Origin: Dietzia timorensis
Lineage (GTDB): Bacteria; Actinomycetota; Actinomycetes; Mycobacteriales; Mycobacteriaceae
DNA: 25,880 nucleotides
Assembly (NCBI RefSeq): GCF_020742175.1
Contig: NZ_DYXM01000134.1
Location: 1-25,880 of the forward strand
Direction: 5' to 3'
Shown: positions 15,056 to 24,664 of the stretch, in pieces
How the letters are laid out: each line of letters starts with the position of its first letter
Position numbering within the stretch: the first letter of the stretch is position 1
The notes under the pieces: generated by a model
Database searches by the model: none
The model's input: the letters and a program-made list of their open reading frames with translations, nothing else
Told to the model about the DNA's origin: nothing
Made by a program: the position numbers and the translations under genes

Positions 15056-16524
15056 AAGAAATGACGCTGCGGGACGCGGCGCAGATCGTGGGTGGACGGC
15101 TCACCGACGCAGCCGACCCGGATACGGTGATTTCCGGTCCCGTCGAGTTCGACTCCCGCAAGGTCCGTCCCGGCGGACTGTTTCTCGCGCTACCCGGGGA
15201 GCGCGTCGACGGTGTCGACTTCATTCCCGCCGCGCTCGAATCGGGCGCGGTCGTAGCGCTGACAGCGGCAGAGGTGGACGCGCCGGCGATCGTCGTCCCA
15301 CGCCTCGCGCCGACCGAGACCAACGCGATGGCGCTCGCCGCGGACACCGATGGTTCCGGCGCCGCCGTGCTGGCTGCGCTCGGCGCATTGGCCAGAGCGA
15401 ACGTGGATCAGCTTCGTGAGCACCACGGGCTGCGCGTGGTCGGCCTGACCGGATCGGCCGGCAAGACTTCCACCAAGGACCTCATCGCCTCGGTGCTCGA
15501 GCCGGCCGGCGCCGTCGTTGCCCCTCCCGGTTCGTTCAACAACGAGATCGGCCACCCCTGGACGGCGCTTCGCGCCGACGAGTCCACCGATTTCCTCGTT
15601 CTGGAACTGTCCGCCCGCGCCCCGGGGAATATCGCAGCCCTGACGGAGATCGCTCCACTGGATATCGGCGCGGTACTCAACGTGGGCACCGCCCACCTCG
15701 GGGAATTCGGTTCGCGCGACGTCATCGCTCAAACCAAGGGCGAACTCGTGGAGGCGCTGCCCGCTTCCGGTCTCGCGATTCTCAATGCCGACGACGACAA
15801 GGTCGCGGCGATGGCCACGCGCACCCACGCGCGAGTGTGCACCGTCGGGCTTTCTGCAGCGGCGGACGTCTACGCCACCGCGGTGGAGATCGACGACGAG
15901 GCGCGCGCATCCTTCGTGCTCAACTACGGAGGCGAGACTGCGCAGGTGCGGCTCAAGGTGCACGGCGAACATCAGGTATCCAACGCCCTGGTCGCTGCCT
16001 CCGTTGCGATCGAATGCGGACAGTCCCTAGCGCAGGTGGCGGAATCGTTGAGTGGCGCGACCGCGCGCTCGACTAGGCGGATGGACGTGCAGACCCGTGC
16101 CGACGGCGTCACGATCATCAACGACTCGTACAACGCCAATCCCGATTCGGTGAAGGCCGCGCTGCGTTCGGTCGCGGTGATGGCGCGGACGACGAATCCA
16201 CCGCGGTCCACCTGGGCCGTGCTCGGGGAGATGGGCGAGCTCGGCGACGAATCGATCACAGAGCACGATCTCGTCGGGCGTTACCTGGTCCGTCTCAACA
16301 TTTCGCATCTCATCGTCGTCGGCTTGGGCCGCCCCCAGCGCGCGCTGTTCCAGGGCGCAATCCAGGAAGGCTCGTGGGGCGCGGAAGCCGAGCACGTGGC
16401 GACCGCCGAGGACGCGCTCGCTATTCTTAACGATCGACTAGCCCCCGGGGACGTCGTTCTGGTCAAGGCCTCGCAGGCCGTCGGCCTATGGACGGTGGCC
16501 GAGAGCCTGCTGGAGGACAATTAA
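15052..16524 (+). CDS. murF: UDP-MurNAc-pentapeptide synthetase MurF
   Basis: This 490-residue ligase adds D-Ala-D-Ala to the tripeptide, finishing the cytoplasmic precursor. Motifs are the N-terminal FDSRKVRPGGLFLALPGERVDG of the UDP-binding domain, the ATP loop GSAGKTST at 134-141, FNNEIGHPW, ELSARAPGNI, LNVGTAHLGEFG, and INDSYNANPDS in the C-terminal half. The GTG at 15052 overlaps the murE stop and lies 7 nt after GGGAG (15040-15044). ATG at 15061 is the alternative start. The frame extends upstream to 15007 inside murE without a usable site. Its stop overlaps the mraY start by one base. Confidence 0.95.
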   Translation: MKEMTLRDAAQIVGGRLTDAADPDTVISGPVEFDSRKVRPGGLFLALPGERVDGVDFIPAALESGAVVALTAAEVDAPAIVVPRLAPTETNAMALAADTDGSGAAVLAALGALARANVDQLREHHGLRVVGLTGSAGKTSTKDLIASVLEPAGAVVAPPGSFNNEIGHPWTALRADESTDFLVLELSARAPGNIAALTEIAPLDIGAVLNVGTAHLGEFGSRDVIAQTKGELVEALPASGLAILNADDDKVAAMATRTHARVCTVGLSAAADVYATAVEIDDEARASFVLNYGGETAQVRLKVHGEHQVSNALVAASVAIECGQSLAQVAESLSGATARSTRRMDVQTRADGVTIINDSYNANPDSVKAALRSVAVMARTTNPPRSTWAVLGEMGELGDESITEHDLVGRYLVRLNISHLIVVGLGRPQRALFQGAIQEGSWGAEAEHVATAEDALAILNDRLAPGDVVLVKASQAVGLWTVAESLLEDN

Positions 16525-17615
16525 TGACGCAAATCATCGTCGCGGGAATCGTCGCCTTCGTGGTGTCGGTTTTCCTGACCCCGCTGCTCATCCAGTATTT
16601 CCGCAGGTTCGGGTACGGCCAGACCATTCGTGAGGATGGTCCTCAGAGCCACCAGGCCAAGCGCGGCACGCCCACCATGGGCGGTATCGCGATCGTGATC
16701 GGCATCTGGGCCGGCTACATCGCTGCAGGTCTCACCGGGCTCTTCACTATCGGCGGGGGCGGATTCACCGCATCGGGCCTACTCGTGATGTTCTTGGCCA
16801 CCGCGCTCGGCCTCGTCGGGTTCTTCGATGACGGGCTCAAGGTCGTCAAGCGGCACAACCTCGGCCTCAACAAGCTGCAGAAGACGCTCGGCCAGGTCGC
16901 CGCGGCGATCCTGTTCGGCATCCTCGTCCTGTTCTTCCGCAACGATCAGGGCCTCACACCCGCGTCGACGAACCTGTCGTTCACCCGCGACTTCATCTCG
17001 ATCTCGATGCCCGCGTTCGTGTTCGTGATCTTCGTCCTCATCCTCGTGTGGTCGTGGTCGAACGCGGTGAACTTCACCGACGGACTCGACGGGCTTGCCG
17101 GCGGCGCCGTCGCTCTCGTCATGGCCGTCTACACGATCATCTCCTTCTGGCAGTTCCGCTACTCTTGCGTCGGCGGCGATTCCGACAACCTCCTCGGCTG
17201 CTACACCGTCCGCGACCCGCTCGATATCGCGGTGATCTGTGCGGCCGCCATGGGCGCCTGCGCCGGTTTCCTGTGGTGGAACGCGGCACCGGCGAAGATT
17301 TTCATGGGCGACACGGGCTCGCTCACTCTCGGCGGCATCATCGCCGGTGTTTCCGTCGTCTCGCAGACCGAGCTCCTCATGATCGTCGCGGGCTCGTTGT
17401 TCGTGCTCGAGATCGCCTCGGTGGTCATCCAGGTGGTCATGTTCCGCAGCACAGGGCGCCGCCCATTCCGGATGACCCCCATCCACCACCACTTCGAACT
17501 CGGCGGGTGGAAGGAAACCACCGTCACGATCCGTTTCTGGCTGCTCACGATCATCTCGTGCGGCATGGCCCTGGCGATCTTCTACGGGGAGTGGCTGGCC
17601 GCAGCGGCGTTGTAG
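16524..17615 (+). CDS. mraY: Phospho-MurNAc-pentapeptide transferase MraY
   Basis: An integral membrane enzyme of 363 residues that transfers phospho-MurNAc-pentapeptide to undecaprenyl phosphate, making lipid I. Conserved loops are present in order: HQAKRGTPTMGGI at 43-55, FDDGLK at 101-106 (with the catalytic-site aspartates), NFTDGLDGLAGG near 187-198, APAKIFMGDTGSL and the C-terminal MTPIHHHFELGGW with its histidine cluster. About ten membrane segments are visible. The ATG at 16524 follows GGAGG at 16512-16516 with 7-nt spacing and overlaps the murF stop. An in-frame upstream start at 16488 lies inside murF and is not supported. Confidence 0.97.
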   Translation: MTQIIVAGIVAFVVSVFLTPLLIQYFRRFGYGQTIREDGPQSHQAKRGTPTMGGIAIVIGIWAGYIAAGLTGLFTIGGGGFTASGLLVMFLATALGLVGFFDDGLKVVKRHNLGLNKLQKTLGQVAAAILFGILVLFFRNDQGLTPASTNLSFTRDFISISMPAFVFVIFVLILVWSWSNAVNFTDGLDGLAGGAVALVMAVYTIISFWQFRYSCVGGDSDNLLGCYTVRDPLDIAVICAAAMGACAGFLWWNAAPAKIFMGDTGSLTLGGIIAGVSVVSQTELLMIVAGSLFVLEIASVVIQVVMFRSTGRRPFRMTPIHHHFELGGWKETTVTIRFWLLTIISCGMALAIFYGEWLAAAAL

Positions 17616-17773
17616 CCGCATTTACCCGCACCCCGGGGAGCCGTTAACCACACCAGTAACACCTGTCCCACCTGTAACGGTAGGATCGGCGTGCAGAGCG
17701 TGCCCACCGATTCACCTATGACGTCGGACGCACGCGCCGAGCACGACGCACCGAGCCCAACAGGGGAGTAGAC
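17616..17773 (+). promoter_or_regulatory. mraY-murD spacer with candidate promoter
   Basis: The 158-bp gap contains TAGGAT at 17681-17686, a plausible actinobacterial -10, with TAACAC at 17657-17662 at 18-nt spacing. Two near-direct copies of CACCTGT lie in between. GGGGAG at 17763-17768 is the murD ribosome binding site. This is the largest break within the mur block and may hold an internal promoter. Confidence 0.4.
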
Positions 17774-19279
17774 ATGGCCATCAACCGCGCATCCGAGATT
17801 TTGGGATCGAAGGTGCTTGTCGCCGGCGCCGGTGTCTCCGGCCCCGGGGCCGTCCGTCTCATTCTCCGACTGGGCGGAAAGGTGACCGTCGCCGACGGGC
17901 GTCCCGAAGCGCTCGAAGCGCTCCGCGAAACCGTCGTCGTGAGCGAGGGCGAATCCGCGCGTGAGTCGATCACAACCGTGAGTGTCGACGCAGCGCGCGA
18001 GAGTTTCACCGCGCCGGGCGCGGTTGACCTCGTCGTCACCTCTCCCGGTTGGCGTCCGGATTCCCCGCTGCTTCTCGCGGCCGCGGCGGTCGGGGTCCCA
18101 GTGTGGGGAGACGTCGAACTGTCCTGGCTCGCGGATCAGGAAGGCTGCTTCGGCTCGCCGCGCACGTGGCTCGCGGTGACCGGAACCAATGGCAAGACCA
18201 CGACCACGGCGATGCTCGCCGATATGCTCTCCAGCGGCGGGCTGGCCGCGTCCGCGTGTGGGAACATCGGGGTTCCGGTGCCCGACGTGCTCCTCGCCGA
18301 GCCGCGGGTGGACTATCTGGCGGCCGAACTCAGCTCCTTCCAATTGCACTGGGCGCCGTCTTGTACGCCCCACGTGGGAGTGGTGCTCAATATCGCCGAG
18401 GATCACCTCGACTGGCACGGCTCTCTGGCCGCGTACACGGCAGCCAAGGCGCAGGTACTCACCGGCGACGTCGCGGTCGTCGGCGCGGACGACGTTGCCG
18501 CCGTGGCCCTCCTGGGCAATGCCCCTGCGCCTACGCACGTGTCCGTGACGGTCGCGGAGCCGAAGAGAGCGCAACTGGGAATCGTCGGTGGTTCCCTCGT
18601 CGATCGCGCGTTCGTCGACGAGGTCGAAACAAACGCGGGCGACGGCACCGCCTTCTACGAGGCCGCTCGGGTCCGCCCCGCGGGTCCAGCGGGGCAGACC
18701 GACGCGCTCGCGGCGGCCGCCATGGCCCGAGCGGTCGGCGTCTCCCACCAGGACATCGCGGCCGCTCTGGACGGTTTCAAGGTGGCGGCGCACCGCGCCG
18801 CAGAGGTCGCCACGATAAATGAAATCGCCTACGTCAACGATTCGAAGGCCACCAATCCCCACGCGGCGCGCACCTCGCTGCTCGCCGGCGGGATGCGGGT
18901 CTGGATCGCTGGCGGCCTACTCAAGGGGGCGAGCGTCGACGAACTCGTCGCCGAGGTTGCACCTGTTCTTCGCGGCGTGGTGCTCATTGGCCGTGACAGA
19001 GCTGAGATTGCGGCGGCGTTGTCCCGACACGCGCCGCAGGTCCACGTAGTTGAGCTCCCCTCGGGAGACGATAACGACACATCGGAAGCCGCACCGGAGC
19101 GCGACTCGCAGTCCGTGATGGACTCCGCTGTGCGTACCGCCACCGAGCTTGCTCGGCCGGGCGACACAGTGCTGTTGGCGCCGGCAGCCGCGTCGATGGA
19201 CATGTTTACCAATTACGGGCATCGCGGGGACAGCTTCGTCGCTGCCGTCGCAGCCCTCGAAGGCGAGGAAGACCGATGA
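17774..19279 (+). CDS. murD: UDP-MurNAc-L-Ala:D-Glu ligase MurD
   Basis: The 501-residue ligase adds D-glutamate to UDP-MurNAc-L-alanine. The N-terminal domain has KVLVAGAGVSGPGAVR (13-28), the UDP-binding Rossmann-like loop. The ATP loop GTNGKTTTT is at 137-145; ELSSFQL, NIAEDHLDWHGSLAAYTAAK and the C-terminal YVNDSKATNPHAA and WIAGG motifs follow in the expected order. The ATG at 17774 has GGGGAG 5 nt upstream. It is slightly longer than the E. coli enzyme (about 440 residues) but near the size in mycobacteria. The last four bases overlap the ftsW start (ATGA). Confidence 0.96.
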   Translation: MAINRASEILGSKVLVAGAGVSGPGAVRLILRLGGKVTVADGRPEALEALRETVVVSEGESARESITTVSVDAARESFTAPGAVDLVVTSPGWRPDSPLLLAAAAVGVPVWGDVELSWLADQEGCFGSPRTWLAVTGTNGKTTTTAMLADMLSSGGLAASACGNIGVPVPDVLLAEPRVDYLAAELSSFQLHWAPSCTPHVGVVLNIAEDHLDWHGSLAAYTAAKAQVLTGDVAVVGADDVAAVALLGNAPAPTHVSVTVAEPKRAQLGIVGGSLVDRAFVDEVETNAGDGTAFYEAARVRPAGPAGQTDALAAAAMARAVGVSHQDIAAALDGFKVAAHRAAEVATINEIAYVNDSKATNPHAARTSLLAGGMRVWIAGGLLKGASVDELVAEVAPVLRGVVLIGRDRAEIAAALSRHAPQVHVVELPSGDDNDTSEAAPERDSQSVMDSAVRTATELARPGDTVLLAPAAASMDMFTNYGHRGDSFVAAVAALEGEEDR

Positions 19280-20934
19280 CGAAATCGGCGGTCGAACCCA
19301 CGCGGGGCGGCGACGACCCAGGCGCGGAGAGCGGTCTGCAAGCCGCCTGGCGTGCGCTGGTCAACCGCTTCAGCGGCCCCACGGCGTCCTTCCATCTCGT
19401 CCTCGGCATTACGATGCTTCTGGTCGCGATCGGGCTGGTCATGGTGCAATCGTCGTCCAGTGTGCGCGCGTTCGCGGAGACCTCGAGCCCGTACTACTAC
19501 CTGATCCGTCAGGGCATTCTCGTCGCCATCGGCCTCGTGGCGTTCTACTGCGCGATGAGGATCCGGTTCACCACCCTGAAGAAACTCGTGACGCCGTTCC
19601 TGATCGTCGCGCTTGTCTTGCTGGTGGCGGTGCTCATCCCGGGGATCGGTAGCGAGGTCAACGGCTCGCGTGGCTGGATCCAGCTCGGCGGGTTCGCGAT
19701 CCAGCCGGCCGAGATCGGACGGCTCGCAGTGATCCTTTGGGTCGCCAGCGTGCTTGCTCCCCGAATCCGCACCGCATCGTTGCGCGATTACTTCTGGCCT
19801 GCCGCGATCGCGCCGATACTCGTAGGCGGGCTGGTTCTCGTTGCCCCGGACATGGGCATGGCAACCGCCATCGTGATCGCCTATGTCGTGCTGATCTTCC
19901 TCGCCGGCTTCCCGTGGAAGCCGCTGCTGGCGTTCCTTTCGTTGCTTGTCGTCGCCTTCGTGGTGTTCGCCTCGATGTTCGCCTACCGAATGTCGCGCGT
20001 GCAGGTCTACTTCGACACCCTCAAGGGCAACCTCGAAGAGACCGGCGCTGCCGGCTACCAGACCTATCAGGGCATGATGTCCCTGGCAGAAGGCGGAATC
20101 TTCGGACAAGGCCTGGGACAGTCCTCGGCGAAGTGGTACTACCTTCCCGAGGCGTCCAACGACTTCATTTTCGCCATTATCGGCGAGGAACTGGGCTGGA
20201 TCGGAGCGACGTTTGTCGTGGCGCTGTACGTGGGCCTCGCGATGGTCGGCGTTCGGATCGCGACCCGTTCTGTCGATCCGTTCCGACGCCTCGTCTCCGG
20301 TGCCGTCGCCACGACGATTTCCCTGCAGGCCTTCATCAACATCGGCTACGTCGTCGGCCTTCTGCCGGTTACCGGCATCCAGCTGCCGCTCATCTCGTAC
20401 GGCGGCTCCTCTGCGGTGGTGACGCTCGCATCGCTCGGCCTTCTCGCGAACTGCGCCCGCCACGAGCCCGAGGCGATCTCCGACTACCAGTCCAGGGTCG
20501 GCGGTAAGCGTCACTGGTGGTCGCTTCCCGCGCCGCAGCCTTATACCCCGGAGCCCCTGGTGAAGCCGGCGGGACAGCCCGGACGCTCGTCCACGTCGGG
20601 ACGGCGGTACGGCGAGCCGGTGCAGAGCCCGCGCGCACGCTACGAGTCCGTGCCCGTCGTGCGCGAAGGACAGATGAACCGCGCGATGACCGGGCGCACA
20701 TCCAGGCCCGCGCGTGAGCACGAGCGGCGTCAGGAAACGATGCGCGGAGCGCCCGGGCGTAGAGAACAACCGCAACAGACGTCGAGGGCAGGCGAGCGGC
20801 GCGGCCAGCTGCGCAGCGTGCCCCGGAATGGCGGCGCACCGAGCTCGGCGTCGCGACAGGGACAACCGAAACGACAGGGCACCCAGCCGCCGCGCGGCGG
20901 GCAGCGCGGATACCGGGCAAGGGGGAACGGGTGA
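19276..20934 (+). CDS. ftsW: Septal SEDS peptidoglycan glycosyltransferase FtsW
   Basis: A 552-residue polytopic membrane protein of the SEDS family that polymerises lipid II at the septum as partner of PbpB. Ten or so helices span about 35-395. Signature regions are VNGSRGWIQLGGFAIQPAEI, LVLVAPDMGMA (with the essential Asp of the family), GQGLGQSSAKWYYLPEASNDFIFAIIGEELG and GIQLPLISYGGSS. After residue 396 comes a cytoplasmic tail of about 155 residues rich in Arg, Gln, Pro and Gly, with about 28 arginines. In M. tuberculosis the FtsW tail binds the Asp-rich FtsZ C-terminus. The ATG overlaps the murD stop and follows GAGGAA; the stop overlaps murG. Confidence 0.96.
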   Translation: MTKSAVEPTRGGDDPGAESGLQAAWRALVNRFSGPTASFHLVLGITMLLVAIGLVMVQSSSSVRAFAETSSPYYYLIRQGILVAIGLVAFYCAMRIRFTTLKKLVTPFLIVALVLLVAVLIPGIGSEVNGSRGWIQLGGFAIQPAEIGRLAVILWVASVLAPRIRTASLRDYFWPAAIAPILVGGLVLVAPDMGMATAIVIAYVVLIFLAGFPWKPLLAFLSLLVVAFVVFASMFAYRMSRVQVYFDTLKGNLEETGAAGYQTYQGMMSLAEGGIFGQGLGQSSAKWYYLPEASNDFIFAIIGEELGWIGATFVVALYVGLAMVGVRIATRSVDPFRRLVSGAVATTISLQAFINIGYVVGLLPVTGIQLPLISYGGSSAVVTLASLGLLANCARHEPEAISDYQSRVGGKRHWWSLPAPQPYTPEPLVKPAGQPGRSSTSGRRYGEPVQSPRARYESVPVVREGQMNRAMTGRTSRPAREHERRQETMRGAPGRREQPQQTSRAGERRGQLRSVPRNGGAPSSASRQGQPKRQGTQPPRGGQRGYRARGNG

Positions 20935-22040
20935 ACGCACCGGAGACGGCATGGGTCGTCGGAGGGGGCACCGCCGGGCACATCGAGCCGGCACTGGCGG
21001 TGGGTGAGGCGCTGCGGCGCCTTCGCCCGAGCGTCGACGTGCGCGCGGTCGGCACCCCGCGTGGGATGGAAACCCGCATCGTGCCGGAGCGCGGGTTCAC
21101 CCTGGAACTCGTCGACCCCGTGCCGCTGCCGCGCACGGTGAACATGGACCTGTTCAAGCTTCCGTACCGCCTCGTCAAGGCGATCGCGGGAACCCGCGCA
21201 CTGCTGCGCAAGACGAGGCCGTCGGTGATCGTCGGTTTCGGTGGGTACGCGTGCGTGCCGGTCTATCTCGCGATGATGCTTACCAGGCGGCGCCCGCCGA
21301 TCGTCGTCCACGAGGCGAACGCGAGCGCGGGGCTCGCCAACAAGCTCGGCGTGCGCGTTGCCGACGCGGTCATGGCCGCTGTGCCCGGTTCGGGGCTCGC
21401 GGGCGCCGAGGTCGTGGGAAATCCCGTGCGTGATGCGATCACGGGGCTCGACCGCGCCGGGCTGCGCGCGGCCGCGCGGAACTTCTTCGGTCTTGGCGAA
21501 TCGGGCCCGGTCGTGCTCGTATTCGGCGGATCGCAGGGCGCGGCAACCCTCAACGCCGCGTTCGCGGGTGCGGCTGACGACCTGCGTCGCGCAGGGGTCG
21601 GGGTAATCCACGCCACAGGAGAGGGCAAGGAGTTCGAGCTCGCGGACGTGCCCGGCGATAACTCGGCGGGATACGCGCAGGTGCCGTACATCAAGCGAAT
21701 GGACTTTGCTTACGCAGCCGCCGACCTCGTGGTCTGCCGCTCCGGCGCGATCACCGTCGCCGAGGTGAGCGCCACGGGCCTGCCCGCCGTGTTTGTCCCG
21801 CTACCCATCGGCAATGGCGAGCAGGCGCTCAACGCGAAATCCCTCGTCGACTCCGGTGCTGCGCTCCAGGTCGCCGATGCTGACTTCGATGCCGACTACC
21901 TGCGCGATACGGTGATCCCGTTGGCCACCGACGAGTCCGCGCTCGGCGCCATGACGGCGACCGCGATGAGCTCGGACTCCCGCAGCGCCGCAGACAAGGT
22001 CGCCCGAAAGGCGTTGGCGCTCATGGACGCCCGCGACTAG
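20931..22040 (+). CDS. murG: Lipid II synthase MurG (undecaprenyl-PP-MurNAc-pentapeptide GlcNAc transferase)
   Basis: A 369-residue GT-B glycosyltransferase that adds GlcNAc to lipid I at the inner membrane face. The first G-loop GGGTAGHIEPALA starts at residue 11; VGFGGYACVP and HEANASAGLANK follow. The C-terminal half has FGGSQGAATLN, PYIKRMDFAYAAADLVVCRSGAITVAEV and LPIGNGEQALNA, the actinobacterial form of the UDP-GlcNAc site. The GTG at 20931 is preceded by GGGGGA and overlaps the ftsW stop by 4 bp, so coupling is likely. A 51-bp gap separates it from murC. Confidence 0.97.
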   Translation: MNAPETAWVVGGGTAGHIEPALAVGEALRRLRPSVDVRAVGTPRGMETRIVPERGFTLELVDPVPLPRTVNMDLFKLPYRLVKAIAGTRALLRKTRPSVIVGFGGYACVPVYLAMMLTRRRPPIVVHEANASAGLANKLGVRVADAVMAAVPGSGLAGAEVVGNPVRDAITGLDRAGLRAAARNFFGLGESGPVVLVFGGSQGAATLNAAFAGAADDLRRAGVGVIHATGEGKEFELADVPGDNSAGYAQVPYIKRMDFAYAAADLVVCRSGAITVAEVSATGLPAVFVPLPIGNGEQALNAKSLVDSGAALQVADADFDADYLRDTVIPLATDESALGAMTATAMSSDSRSAADKVARKALALMDARD

Positions 22041-22091
22041 CGGCGCCCAACGACAACCGTCCACCACTCGACACCGAAGGCACCACCGAAG

Positions 22092-23537
22092 ATGAGCAGC
22101 AGCGAGCCCGAGTTCCGCACCGTCCACCTGATCGGCATCGGCGGCGCGGGCATGAGCGCTATCGCTCGCATCCTCCTCGGCCAGGGCGTTCACGTGAGCG
22201 GATCAGATGCGCGCGACGGCGCGACGATCGCGGAGCTGCGCGAGCTCGGAGCCCATGTCGCCATCGGCCACGACGCCGCGAACCTCGAGTTGTCCGGGGA
22301 GCTGCCAGACTCCGTCGTCATCAGCAAAAAGGCGATACCGGCAGACAATCCGGAACTTGCCGCCGCCCGTGAGCGCGGCATCGAAGTCCTCACGCGCTCG
22401 CAGGTACTCGGCCGGCTCGCCGCCTCGGGCCGCTCGATCATGGTGTGCGGCACCCACGGCAAGACCTCGACCACGTCGATGCTCGTGTCCGGCATGCTCA
22501 CCGCGGGCGTCGACCCGTCATTCGCCGTCGGCGGTACGGTGCTCGAGCTGGGTACCAATGCGCGTGGCGGCGCCGACCCGATCTTCGTCGCCGAGGCCGA
22601 CGAATCCGACGGCTCGCTCGTCGACTACCAGCCGGACGTCGTCATCCTCACCAACGCCGAGCCCGACCACATGGACCACTTCGCTTCCGAGGCCGAGTAT
22701 TTCGGCGTGTTCGACACGTTTATCACGCGGATCTCCTCCAGCGGGTGCCTCGTCGCTTGTCTGGATGACGTCGGAGCTGCCGAGCGCGCACGGCGGGCGA
22801 AAGCCGCGGGAATCCGTGTCGCGGGGTACACGACCGACGCGTCCGCCCTGCCCGCCGACCTCGCCGAATGCGTGGCGGCGGAGATCTCCGAGATCGAGAT
22901 CGCCGGAAACACCACGCGCGGCACGTTGCTCATGGACGGTGCGTCGCACCGCGTCTCCGTGGGAATCGCCGGCACGCACATGATGCTCAATGCCACCGCG
23001 GCGCTGCTGTCGGCGCGCGAGGTCGGCGCACGGTCCGGGCCGTTTGCGGCCGGTCTCGCCGGGTTCGGGGGAGTCGGGCGACGCTTCGAATTCAAGGGCG
23101 AATCCGGCGGGGTCCGCGTCTACGACGACTATGCCCACCACCCGACCGAGGTGCGCGCGGTGCTCACCGCGGCGCGCGGGGCCATCAATTCCGAGGGGCC
23201 GGAACACGGACGCCTCATCGCGCTGTTCCAGCCGCACATGTACTCGCGTACGAAGCTGTTCGCGGCCGAATTCGGCGAGGCCTTGTCGCTGGCGGACTCC
23301 GTCATCGTCAACGAGGTGTACGGAGCGCGTGAGCAGCCGGTTCCGGGCGTCGACGCCGCTCTGGTCGCCGGGCACGTGGGCGTCGAGGTGTCGACCGCGG
23401 CGAACCTCGACGACCTTCGCGCGAAAGCGTTGGAGGTCCTGCGACCGGGCGATACCTGCTTCACGATCGGCGCCGGTGACATCACGACGGTCGGCCCGCT
23501 GCTCCTCGCCGACCTTGCCGGGAGGGACGCCCGATGA
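22092..23537 (+). CDS. murC: UDP-MurNAc:L-alanine ligase MurC
   Basis: The 481-residue ligase starts the stem peptide by adding L-alanine to UDP-MurNAc. It shows LIGIGGAGMSAIARILLGQG (13-32) for UDP binding, VISKKAIPADNPELAAA, the ATP loop GTHGKTSTT at 120-128, EADESDGSLVDYQPDV, NAEPDHMDHF, YDDYAHHPTEV and LFQPHMYSRT, all typical of MurC. The ATG at 22092 follows a GAAGG about 11 nt upstream. The stop overlaps the ftsQ start by 4 bp. The length is usual for the family. Confidence 0.97.
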   Translation: MSSSEPEFRTVHLIGIGGAGMSAIARILLGQGVHVSGSDARDGATIAELRELGAHVAIGHDAANLELSGELPDSVVISKKAIPADNPELAAARERGIEVLTRSQVLGRLAASGRSIMVCGTHGKTSTTSMLVSGMLTAGVDPSFAVGGTVLELGTNARGGADPIFVAEADESDGSLVDYQPDVVILTNAEPDHMDHFASEAEYFGVFDTFITRISSSGCLVACLDDVGAAERARRAKAAGIRVAGYTTDASALPADLAECVAAEISEIEIAGNTTRGTLLMDGASHRVSVGIAGTHMMLNATAALLSAREVGARSGPFAAGLAGFGGVGRRFEFKGESGGVRVYDDYAHHPTEVRAVLTAARGAINSEGPEHGRLIALFQPHMYSRTKLFAAEFGEALSLADSVIVNEVYGAREQPVPGVDAALVAGHVGVEVSTAANLDDLRAKALEVLRPGDTCFTIGAGDITTVGPLLLADLAGRDAR

Positions 23538-24391
23538 ACGATCCCGGTCGAGGCCAGTCAGGCGATCGCAAGCCCGGGGACGTCGAACCGACGCTGCCGG
23601 ACGACCCGCAGGCGCGGGCGGACGCCGCGACGGTGCGCAGCTCCAGCCAGCGTGTGCGGCTGTCTGACCCGGCGGTGCGCGCCGAGGTGCGGAGGAAGAA
23701 GCGCCGCAACAACCGGATCGCCGGGGCGGCGGCAATCGTCGCCGTCATCGCCGTGCTCGCTTATCTCGCCGTGTACTTCCTTCCGGTTCTGGCGGTGCGC
23801 TCCGTGGAGGTCACCGGTGTCCCCGACGAGCAGCGGGCCGAGGTCATCGAGCAAGCGTCGGTGTCGAACGGGACGCCGCTTCTGCAGGTCGACTCGCGCA
23901 ACGTGGCCCAGCGCGTGTCGGTGATCCCGAACGTGTCCGAGGTGCGTGTGGTGCGGGCATACCCTTCGACCCTGCGCATCGAGATCGTCGAGCGCGAACC
24001 GGCCGTGGTCGTCGAAATTGACGGCTCGCCGCACATCTTCGACCGCGAAGGCGTCGACTACGACCAATCGGGCAACGTTCCCGAGGGACTGCTGCGCGCG
24101 GAGCTTTCCGACGTGTCTCTCGAGGTCGCGCCGCAGGCCGTCCGGGACATTGTCGAGATCTCCGAGGCGCTGCGCACCGCGACGACGCAGGCCGGCGCGG
24201 AACAGATCGCCACGTCGGTGTCCTCGCGCTCGCCGCAGGGCTATGAGGTCACCCTCGCGGACGGGCGCGTCATCGAATGGGGCTCGGTCGAGAAGTCCGA
24301 GGAGAAGGCCGCGTCGTTCGCAGCGGTCATGGACCGGCCGGGTCAGAGATGGAACGTGTCCAATCCTTCGATGCCGGTGTCGTCCGAGTAG
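23534..24391 (+). CDS. ftsQ: Cell division protein FtsQ
   Basis: A 285-residue bitopic protein that links early and late divisome components and binds FtsL/FtsB. It has an acidic then Arg-rich cytoplasmic N-region (1-61), one membrane helix at about 62-82, a POTRA domain at about 86-154 (VLAVRSVEVTGVP through LRIEIVEREP) and a beta domain with HIFDREGVDYD. The ATG at 23534 follows GGGAGGG at 23520-23526 and overlaps murC. It sits directly before ftsZ as in other mycolata, where no ftsA is present. Confidence 0.93.
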   Translation: MNDPGRGQSGDRKPGDVEPTLPDDPQARADAATVRSSSQRVRLSDPAVRAEVRRKKRRNNRIAGAAAIVAVIAVLAYLAVYFLPVLAVRSVEVTGVPDEQRAEVIEQASVSNGTPLLQVDSRNVAQRVSVIPNVSEVRVVRAYPSTLRIEIVEREPAVVVEIDGSPHIFDREGVDYDQSGNVPEGLLRAELSDVSLEVAPQAVRDIVEISEALRTATTQAGAEQIATSVSSRSPQGYEVTLADGRVIEWGSVEKSEEKAASFAAVMDRPGQRWNVSNPSMPVSSE

Positions 24392-24664
24392 CTGTTATTC
24401 CGGTCACTTCCGCCACGTGAGTCACATTCGCCGGGTGTGCGGCTGCGCGGCGGTGAATCCATTGCGACACGGCATCGAAATTCCGGCGCGCCTCATGGAA
24501 AATCGGCATTAGGTCTCATAACGTTCAGCCCGTCGGTTGAGGCGCTGACCTGCAAGTTTAACCCTTTAGTAGAGGTTTAGACTTCTGCTTATCGGGTAGA
24601 GCCTTCAGGGACCGCACAGCACACATGCACACCCGCAACTTAAGAGGGAAGGGCGCATCCCCAC
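24392..24664 (+). promoter_or_regulatory. ftsQ-ftsZ intergenic region, ftsZ promoter(s)
   Basis: The 273-bp gap is the longest inside the division genes and drops in GC toward 24540-24600. Three TTTA repeats lie at 24557, 24565 or 24566 and 24576 within TTTAACCC, CTTTAGTAG and GGTTTAGACT; TAGACT at 24578-24583 is a possible -10, with TTTAAC at 24557-24562 as a poorly spaced -35. A weak hairpin ATTCGCCG/CGGTGAAT is at 24426-24458 without a T-tract. AGAGGGAAGGG at 24643-24653 is the ribosome binding site, 11 nt before the start. Strong separate ftsZ expression is expected. Confidence 0.5.

Noticed and set aside
19213..20994. Minus-strand open frame of 593 codons opposite ftsW
   Set aside because: Antisense shadow of ftsW with a low-complexity charged translation and no recognisable motif.
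22518..23735. Minus-strand open frame of 405 codons opposite murC and ftsQ
   Set aside because: Antisense to conserved genes, no domain and no ribosome binding site or promoter.
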